Positions 5,522 to 10,697 of a stretch of DNA of 10,697 nt are shown piece after piece (the first letter of the stretch is position 1; each line of letters opens with the position of its first letter). The DNA comes from DASPWV01 sp046727855. GTDB lineage: Bacteria; Acidobacteriota; Vicinamibacteria; Vicinamibacterales; UBA2999. The stretch spans positions 1-10,697 of the forward strand of contig JBKPDL010000015.1 in NCBI GenBank assembly GCA_046727855.1, given 5' to 3'. Below the pieces are notes generated by a model, which saw nothing but the letters and a program-made list of their open reading frames with translations, was not told the origin of the DNA and ran no database searches. Position numbers and translations under genes: made by a program.

Positions 5522-6172
5522 TTACATCACCAGCGTTACCGCACCAGTCGCCACCAAGGCGCCCGCCCAGATGAAATCGAGATTGAACCAGGCGTGTCGC
5601 AGGATCCCCACACCGAGTTTGTCGAACACGAGCAGTGCCATGAACGCCGTCGCTGCGAAGTAGCTCACGGCGTGCATGCCGGTGGCGAAGAGCGCGACGC
5701 CAGCATTCGCCGCCGCTGCGCCAGCGTGGTGCATGTGCCCACCCTCGCCGGCCATCGACATACCCACGAACACGGGCACGACCATGACGCCGGCACCATG
5801 TCCCGTGGCCATCAGAAATGACCACACCGTGAGTCGACGCATGCCCACGCGCATTCCCACCCAGCGCGGATGCCTATGACGAAAGAACCGCATTACGCCG
5901 AGCGAGACGAGGACGCCGGCGATCGGCCAGCGAAGCTCACGGATCGGAACGACGGCGCCCATCACCAACGCCACGCCGACCGCGCCGGCGACGGCCAGCG
6001 CATGGCCGGCACCGAGCGGCACCAGTGCGCGAAGCACCGCTCCGCGCCGGCGCTCCTGCAGCCCGAGCGCGACCGCAAACAGCCAGCCCATTCCGGGATT
6101 GATGCCATGAAAGGCGCCGAGCGAAATCAGCATCGCCACTGAGGTTGTCGTCGTGGACATCTCACTCGTCAT
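5522..6172 (-). CDS. Six-helix integral membrane protein, NicO/HupE-like (possible metal transport)
   Basis: The open frame extends to 6307, but the likely start is the ATG at 6170-6172, with a GAGG 6 bases upstream. This gives 216 aa and an 11-bp overlap with the SBP56 gene, hence coupled translation. Six hydrophobic segments are visible at about 10-37, 48-74, 81-97, 114-140, 150-183 and 195-216. Histidines sit inside or beside them: GAFHGINPGMGW (19-30), GHALA (56-60), GHGAGVM (124-130) and MHAVSY (166-171). Two His-rich loops, RHRHP (98-102) and GHMHH (145-149), face solvent. The layout recalls small nickel/cobalt permeases and HupE/UreJ-like proteins, but the canonical NicO HX4DH motif is not present. 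Substrate is therefore unassigned. A metal role is inferred from the histidines and from the SBP56 neighbour. Confidence 0.82.
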   Translation of the reverse strand: MTSEMSTTTTSVAMLISLGAFHGINPGMGWLFAVALGLQERRRGAVLRALVPLGAGHALAVAGAVGVALVMGAVVPIRELRWPIAGVLVSLGVMRFFRHRHPRWVGMRVGMRRLTVWSFLMATGHGAGVMVVPVFVGMSMAGEGGHMHHAGAAAANAGVALFATGMHAVSYFAATAFMALLVFDKLGVGILRHAWFNLDFIWAGALVATGAVTLVM

Positions 6173-7586
6173 CACGCACCTCGGACGCGAAGCAGTAGGA
6201 ATCGGAGCTGGCGTCGCCGCCCTCCAGATGAACCTGGTGCGGACGCATGCCGTCGAACTGGACGAACCCACCCGGATCGAGTGCAAGGCCGCCGTTGTAG
6301 TCCGCATCGACCTTCGCCAGCCAGCCCTTGATCCCGTCGGGATAGAACTGCTCGTCCCACGTGCGATAGAGCGAGTTGGTCACGTAGACGCGCTTCCCGT
6401 CGCGGCTGATCTCGACCATCTGGGGCGCGCCGTTGAGCGGCTGGCCCGGGCGTGCGGGATGCGCCTCACGGCGGACGATGCCTCCCAACCGTACCGAGCC
6501 GGTCTCAACCGGATTGAAAGGATCCGAGACGTCGAACTGCTTCAGTTCGCCGGTGCCAAAGCACGAGACGTAAAGGAACCGATCGTCGAGCGAGAGGTTG
6601 ATGTCAGTGACGAGCGGCGGTACCGCGCCGAAGCCTTTCAACAGCGGCGGCAGGTCGTCGGGTGAGGCGGGCTCGGCAGGAACTTCGATGACCTTGCGGA
6701 TTCGCCAGTCGCCGTTCTTGCTGGCGTCTTCACGGTGCCACACCCATATCGAGGAGGACAGATCCTTCAGGCTGGTCACTACGCCGACGAAGCCGTAGGT
6801 CTCGGTGGGGTTGTGCGCCGGGCGCAGCTCGAGCACCATCTGCTGCTCCGCTCCGAGCTCCAGCTTCTGCAGGTGCCTGCGGCTATGGAGGTCCCAGACG
6901 TGCAGCGAATTGCCGTACTGGCCTGCCAGTAGCAGCTCTGGGTTCACACCGTTCTCCACCATGTTCGGCGTGCCCCACTCGCTGGTGATCATGGTGTCGT
7001 GCCCGAGGTGCCACCAGAAGTCGTACGCGAGATACTGTGGTCCTCGGTCGCGCTCCCAGGCGCCCTTGATCTCGAAGGTCTCAGGATCGAGCACGAAGAT
7101 CCCACCGGGACCGTTGCCTTCACCATTTCCCAAGGCGTTGATGTAGATGCCATCTGGCCCGCAGTGCGCCGTATGTGGGCGGCTGTAGCCGGTCTTTCTG
7201 AGGACCTCGTCGGCTTCGATCACCTTCACCACCCGCGGGTGGCGCGGATTCGGATCGGTGTCGAGGATGTGAACACGCGACGAGCGCATGCCGGGCACGA
7301 CCAGGTAGCGGCGTCGCATGTGCGGATGAGGGGAGGTCGGACACAGGCACGAGCTGCAGGCATTCCACCCGAAGTGGTGGAGCTCGTCCCCCGCACCGGG
7401 CATGTCGACACGCGCGATCTGCGCGCCATAGGCCGGCGAGGCGGGATCGACGTCCAGGACGGCCAGCGCGTCGCTGGCCGCCGGGTCGGGATTGAGCAAG
7501 GCGACATAGGCGACCGTCTCCGCGGGCGCGTGCATGGCCATCGTCGGCGAGGGATAAAAGCTCTGATCGGGCAGCAGTTTCGGCAT
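6162..7586 (-). CDS. SBP56-family selenium-binding protein / methanethiol oxidase-like
   Basis: The 474-aa product is a full-length SBP56 protein, a beta-propeller family. Human SELENBP1 and bacterial MtoX belong to it and oxidise methanethiol to formaldehyde, H2S and H2O2 (EC 1.8.3.4) with copper. Seen here: GDELHHFGWNACSSC (66-80) with the family Cys pair C77/C80; SRPHTAHCGPDGIYINALG (135-153) with H138, H141 and C142; a DFWWHLGHDTMITSEWGTPN block near the middle; and the C-terminal RPHQVHLEGGD. The protein has no signal peptide, unlike periplasmic MtoX, so it is probably cytoplasmic. The family fold and a thiol/selenium role are established; the actual substrate in this organism is not. 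Its stop overlaps the membrane-protein start. A GGAG stands 9 bases before the ATG. It is divergent from the winged-helix/TPR regulator. Confidence 0.95.
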   Translation of the reverse strand: MPKLLPDQSFYPSPTMAMHAPAETVAYVALLNPDPAASDALAVLDVDPASPAYGAQIARVDMPGAGDELHHFGWNACSSCLCPTSPHPHMRRRYLVVPGMRSSRVHILDTDPNPRHPRVVKVIEADEVLRKTGYSRPHTAHCGPDGIYINALGNGEGNGPGGIFVLDPETFEIKGAWERDRGPQYLAYDFWWHLGHDTMITSEWGTPNMVENGVNPELLLAGQYGNSLHVWDLHSRRHLQKLELGAEQQMVLELRPAHNPTETYGFVGVVTSLKDLSSSIWVWHREDASKNGDWRIRKVIEVPAEPASPDDLPPLLKGFGAVPPLVTDINLSLDDRFLYVSCFGTGELKQFDVSDPFNPVETGSVRLGGIVRREAHPARPGQPLNGAPQMVEISRDGKRVYVTNSLYRTWDEQFYPDGIKGWLAKVDADYNGGLALDPGGFVQFDGMRPHQVHLEGGDASSDSYCFASEVRDDE

Positions 7587-7646
7587 GTCTTGTGCTCCGT
7601 GGTGTCGAGTCTTCGTTTCGACCGAGAAGGTAGAATCGGAGGGTCA

Positions 7647-7669
7647 CCGGCGTCCTTTGAGAACGCCGG
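7647..7669. promoter_or_regulatory. Inverted repeat in the divergent intergenic region
   Basis: CCGGCGT (7647-7653) and ACGCCGG (7663-7669) form a perfect 7-bp inverted repeat around a 9-base spacer, within the 114-bp gap between the SBP56 operon and the regulator gene. It could be an operator for a dimeric regulator, for instance the neighbouring winged-helix protein, or a leader hairpin just before the regulator's GAGGGGGG ribosome site. A TAGAAT at 7631-7636 resembles a -10 box, but no -35 at the right distance is seen. Confidence 0.4.
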
Positions 7670-7700
7670 AATATTTCTGAAACTTTCCTGAGGGGGGTTC

Positions 7701-10031
7701 TTGGGCGACCCTGGGGATCGACGCGCCTACCGATTCGGGCCGTTTCAGCTCGAGGTCCGCGAGCGCCGTCTGTCGCGCGGGTCGGACGTGATCCCGTTGC
7801 GGCTCAAGGTTTTCGACACGCTACGCGTGCTGGTCGAGAATGCCGGGCGGCTCGTTACGAAGCAGGAGCTGCTGGATTGCCTCTGGCCCGATGCCGCCGT
7901 CGAAGAGAACAATCTCAATCACAACGTCTCGGTACTTCGGAAGGCGCTCGGCGAGAAGGCGACCGGCCAGCAATACATCGAAACGGTCCCGCGCGCAGGT
8001 TATCGCTTCGTGGCCACGGTTGAGGTTGCCGAGCTCAGCGATGCGGCCCGGCCTGTCACCGATGAGGCAGCGGCCGCGTCATCACCCGCGCGCGGTCGAC
8101 GAAGGGCCCTTGCCCTGATCGCTGTCCCCGCTGTCATTGCGGCTTCGTTCTATCTCGTCCGCTACGCCACGTCGGGCCACACCGCTGCCCTCAGCGGGAC
8201 GAACAGCGTACTGATCGCGGACTTCACCAACACGACCGGCGATGCTGTGTTCGACGGAACGCTTCGGCAAGCGGTCGCCGTGCAACTGGGACAGACCCCG
8301 TTCCTGAACATCGTTTCCGACGAACGCGTCCGGGAGACGCTTCGCTTCATGGAACGGTCGCCGGAGGAGCGCGTGACGCGGGATCTCGCGCACGAGATCG
8401 CCCTGCGGCAGGGCGTCGAGGCGCTGCTCCTCGGGTCGATCGCCGGCATGGGCCGACATTATGTGATCAGCCTGGAGGCCATGAGCGCAGCCAGCGGCGA
8501 CACCGTCGCGCGCGAGCAGGTCGAGGCGGAGAGCCGTGAGAAAGTGTTGACCCGGCTTGGCGAGGCGACGACGAGCCTCAGGCAGAAGCTGGGTGAATCG
8601 CTGGCCTCGATCGAGAGGTTCTCCGCGCCCATCGAGCAGGCCACCACACCTTCTCTCGAAGCGTTCAAGGCCTACGACTTGGGGCGGCGCGAGCATTTCA
8701 GCGGGCAGTATTTCGAAGCCATTCCTCTCTACCGGCGCGCCGTGGAGCTCGATCCAAACTTCGCGATCGCCTACGCAGGGCTGGGCATCACCTATGGAAC
8801 CGCGAGGGAGTACGACCTCGCCGCGCAGTTCTCACGGCGGGCGTTCGAGCTCCGCGAGCGCGTGAGCGAGCGCGAGAAGTTTTATATCTCGGCCCGTTAT
8901 TACATGGACGTGCTCAATGACGGCGACCGCGCAATCGAGGTGCTGGAGCTCTGGAAACAGACGTATCCACGCGACTTCGTTCCGCGCACGAATCTCTCCG
9001 CGCGCTACTGCGCAATCGGACGCTACCAAGACGCTCTCGAGGAAGCGAGCGAAGGCGTCCGCCTGAACCCACACGCCGGTGTGGCCTACGCCGCCCTCGC
9101 GCACACCTCGCTCTGTCTCGGGCGACACCGGGAGGCCGGGCTCACGATCGAGCAGGCCCTGGCGAGGAAGCTCGACCCACCTTACAGACGCTACATGCTG
9201 TATGGGATCGCGATCCTGCAGGGCGACACCGTGGCGATGCAGCAACAGGTCGATCGCGTCGCTGGCACGCCGATGGAAGCCGGGATGCTGGCGATGCAGT
9301 CGGTGGCGTCGGCGTACGCCGGCCGCGTGCGCCAGGCCAGGAACCTGACTGAACGAGCGATCGAACTGGCTAAGGGTCGGGGGTTCATAGAAGGAGCCGG
9401 GCTCTACTCGGCAGGGGACGCTTTGTGGGAGGCGGCGTACGGCAATTGCCGCGAGGCAAAACAGGCCGCGGCTCGGACGCTCGCGTTGTCTCAGGGCCGT
9501 TTCGCTTTGAGCTGGAGCGCGCTGGCCCTTGCGATCTGTGGCGATTCGATCCCGGCCGGGAAACTCGCCGACGAGATGGTCCGTCGATTCGCCGAGGACT
9601 CGTTCTTCAAGACCTCATGGCTGCCAATGGTGCAAGCAGCGCTGTCGCTCCACCGCGATGATCCGGCCTCGGTCGCGGAGCAGTTGAAGGTTGCCGAGCG
9701 AGTCGAGCTCGGAACCGATGCTGCTCTCTGGCCCGCGTATCTTCGAGGCGTGGCCTACTTGAATCAGGGCGCTGACGAGCTGGCGAGACTCGAGTTCCAG
9801 AAAATCCTGGACAACAAGGGTGTGCTGGTCCCCAAGGACTTCAATCCGGCCGCGATGACGCTGTATCCTCTGGCTTACCTCGGTCAGGCCCGCGCCGCCG
9901 CGCACGGCGGCGACGTCGTCGCGAGCCGCTTGGCCTATGAGGCATTGCTCAGGCTCTGGCAAGACGCAGATCCGGACATCGCCATCGTCCGCACCGCCCG
10001 ACGCGAGTACCGGCAGCTGGCAGGTCGATGA
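7701..10031 (+). CDS. Membrane-anchored winged-helix/TPR regulator (ToxR/CadC-like)
   Basis: The 776-aa product starts at TTG 7701, backed by GAGGGGGG (7690-7697); no ATG lies near the domain start. Residues 10-106 are an OmpR/PhoB-type winged helix: RFGPFQLEVRERRL, LLDCLWPD, NLNHNVSVLRKALG and YIETVPRAGYRFVA. A disordered Ala/Pro linker follows, then one transmembrane helix (about 135-155, RALALIAVPAVIAASFYLV). Next comes a TolB/FlgO-like segment from about 168 (SVLIADFTNTTGDAVFDGTL) to about 310. TPR-type helices start at about 319 (SLEAFKAYDLGRREHFSGQY, AVELDPNFAIAYAGLGITYG) and run on to the C-terminus. There is no receiver domain, so it is a one-component regulator. DNA binding is cytoplasmic and the TPR part is outside the inner membrane. 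This architecture is very common in Acidobacteriota. Its position divergent from the SBP56 operon makes that operon a natural target, which is inference. Confidence 0.92.
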   Translation: MGDPGDRRAYRFGPFQLEVRERRLSRGSDVIPLRLKVFDTLRVLVENAGRLVTKQELLDCLWPDAAVEENNLNHNVSVLRKALGEKATGQQYIETVPRAGYRFVATVEVAELSDAARPVTDEAAAASSPARGRRRALALIAVPAVIAASFYLVRYATSGHTAALSGTNSVLIADFTNTTGDAVFDGTLRQAVAVQLGQTPFLNIVSDERVRETLRFMERSPEERVTRDLAHEIALRQGVEALLLGSIAGMGRHYVISLEAMSAASGDTVAREQVEAESREKVLTRLGEATTSLRQKLGESLASIERFSAPIEQATTPSLEAFKAYDLGRREHFSGQYFEAIPLYRRAVELDPNFAIAYAGLGITYGTAREYDLAAQFSRRAFELRERVSEREKFYISARYYMDVLNDGDRAIEVLELWKQTYPRDFVPRTNLSARYCAIGRYQDALEEASEGVRLNPHAGVAYAALAHTSLCLGRHREAGLTIEQALARKLDPPYRRYMLYGIAILQGDTVAMQQQVDRVAGTPMEAGMLAMQSVASAYAGRVRQARNLTERAIELAKGRGFIEGAGLYSAGDALWEAAYGNCREAKQAAARTLALSQGRFALSWSALALAICGDSIPAGKLADEMVRRFAEDSFFKTSWLPMVQAALSLHRDDPASVAEQLKVAERVELGTDAALWPAYLRGVAYLNQGADELARLEFQKILDNKGVLVPKDFNPAAMTLYPLAYLGQARAAAHGGDVVASRLAYEALLRLWQDADPDIAIVRTARREYRQLAGR

Positions 10032-10114
10032 CAAGTGACTCGCGAGAGCATCTCTACCTCCCGTGCCTCGCTCAGTGGCGGCCCGGGGGCCGGTCTGCCG
10101 GTGTGACCTCGCGC

Positions 10115-10257
10115 TCACGCGGGTCTCGCGCGTGGGGTGCGTAGCCGGATCAGGTCGTAGGCCGCTGCGGTGAAGTCACGATCCAATCGACCAGTTCGCC
10201 GCCGCGGTGGCGCAGCCAGCGCAGCCCACCGATGGTTTTCATCCAGCCGAAGACCTG
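10115..10257 (-). pseudogene. Frameshifted C-terminal remnant of an IS5-family transposase
   Basis: Minus-strand frame one (10257 down to 10177) reads QVFGWMKTIGGLRWLRHRGG then ELVDWIV. The adjoining frame continues with DFTAAAYDLIRLRTPRARPA and stops at 10115. Together they match the end of IS5-type transposases ('GWMKT.GGLRKLRHRG...W.F.F.AAAYNLVR.R'). A frameshift at about 10177 separates the halves. The DDE core is missing and the sequence before QVFGWM is unrelated. It is a dead fragment beside the next transposase remnant. Confidence 0.72.
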
Positions 10258-10395
10258 CCCTGACTGACTGCATAAATTCGGCGTGCGCATTCCAGAAAAC
10301 GTTGTCGGGTTCGTGGCGGATGACACTGAGCTTCGTCAGGGGATAGCAAACGGGGAAGCTCTGGCCGACAACCTGTAGGGTGCGCAAAATCTGTT
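10258..10395. other. Junction between two transposase fragments; IS end region
   Basis: No gene is seen. Read on the minus strand, it follows the transposase stop and should hold the right end of that insertion sequence. TTTTGCG-N5-TACAGG lies at 10389-10372 (minus), close to the motif after repeat copy 1 (TTTTGCG-N3-TACAGG, 3020-3035). With 10032-10114, which holds only a GC-rich stretch around 10080, it makes up the non-coding part between the regulator and the window edge. Confidence 0.35.
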
Positions 10396-10697
10396 TCACG
10401 CCGCCCCGCGGTATTCGTGTAGCAGTCCGCCGAGCCGGTCACGTCGATTGACCACTCGAGCAGCACTGTCCGGTGGGGCGGTCACGCATGAATGGCGACC
10501 AGCGGGCGGAACGAGGCCGAGCGAGCGATGTGGACGGTGACGATTGTAATGATCAACGAACCCGGTTAGCGTGCGTTCGAGGTGACGTCTGGTCACGATC
10601 AGCAACCAGTCCAGACATTCGGACCGGAGCGTCCCAACGAACCGTTCCGCGATCCCATTCGCCTCAGGTACCTGAATCGGCGTGCGAATGATCCGGG
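10396..10697 (-). CDS. rve-type (IS481/IS3-like) transposase, C-terminal part; continues beyond window
   Basis: About 100 residues are visible on the minus strand, with the frame open to the window end. IRTPIQVPEANGIAERFVGT carries the last catalytic acidic residue of the DDE triad (the E of AER). Then come LRSECLDWLLIVTRRHLERT and the diagnostic FVDHYNRHRPHRSLGLVPP, and the protein ends in RRDRLGGLLHEYRGAA. The 'N..RPH.SLG' end is typical of integrase-core transposases of the IS481/IS3 groups. The TTG at 10603-10605 is internal. No frame damage is seen in this part, so the element may be intact to the right. The family named is from memory; the N-terminal fragment at 4434 may belong to the same group. 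Confidence 0.85.
   Translation of the reverse strand, partial: RIIRTPIQVPEANGIAERFVGTLRSECLDWLLIVTRRHLERTLTGFVDHYNRHRPHRSLGLVPPAGRHSCVTAPPDSAARVVNRRDRLGGLLHEYRGAA

Noticed and set aside
5522..6307. Longer 261-residue start for the membrane protein
   Set aside because: The first 45 residues lie inside the SBP56 coding region, are of low complexity and not membrane-like. The ATG at 6172 has a ribosome site.
6999..7691. 230-residue plus-strand frame
   Set aside because: It is antisense to the highly conserved SBP56 gene and has no motif of its own.
8082..8696. 204-residue minus-strand frame
   Set aside because: It is antisense to the winged-helix/TPR gene, whose sequence is clearly protein-coding in the plus frame.

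Overview
The window looks like a piece of chromosome from a soil-type, high-GC member of the Acidobacteriota, probably the Vicinamibacteria side of the phylum. This is inferred from gene content and remembered protein families, not from a search. The clues are a membrane-anchored winged-helix/TPR regulator of the kind abundant in that phylum, the C-terminal tail of a MacB/ADOP-type ABC permease, and tandem Crp/Fnr regulators of the soil-bacterial type. No rRNA, tRNA or CRISPR array is visible.

Layout: (1) Positions 2-1105 hold two tandem Crp/Fnr-type regulators, the first cut by the window edge. (2) Positions 1175-2053 hold a run of small genes on the same strand: a 46-aa single-pass membrane protein, a DUF7662-like protein, a 50-aa very basic protein, and a 65-aa zinc-ribbon protein coupled to it by a GTGA overlap. 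(3) On the minus strand, 2060-2746 encodes an exported protein of unknown function. Behind it lies the last ~30 codons of an ADOP-type permease (2838-2930), ending at a mobile-element scar. (4) Positions 2925-4438 form a cassette. Two ~90%-identical 94-bp direct repeats bracket an isolated gene (3327-4205) for a low-complexity protein built almost entirely of gapless 22-residue repeats. The second repeat runs into the N-terminus of a broken transposase, so the 94-bp unit is probably the upstream end of an insertion sequence. (5) Positions 4560-4909 are degenerate. (6) A compact minus-strand operon (7586 down to 4910) encodes an SBP56/methanethiol oxidase-type protein, a six-helix His-containing membrane protein (11-bp overlap), and an exported protein of an uncharacterised family. 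(7) Divergent from it, 7701-10031 encodes a 776-aa ToxR/CadC-like one-component regulator. (8) The right edge is mobile-element debris: a frameshifted IS5-family transposase tail and the C-terminal end of an rve/IS481-IS3-type transposase running off the window.

Functionally, the clearest unit is the SBP56 operon with its divergent membrane regulator. SBP56 is a copper-dependent thiol/sulfur enzyme family, and the histidine-bearing membrane protein could serve metal supply; that link is inference. The most unusual object is the 22-mer repeat protein. It has no Cys, Trp, Tyr or His, its only prolines are at residues 2 and 290, and its register is perfect over 264 residues, resembling LEA or apolipoprotein-like amphipathic helices. 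It sits alone between IS-derived direct repeats.
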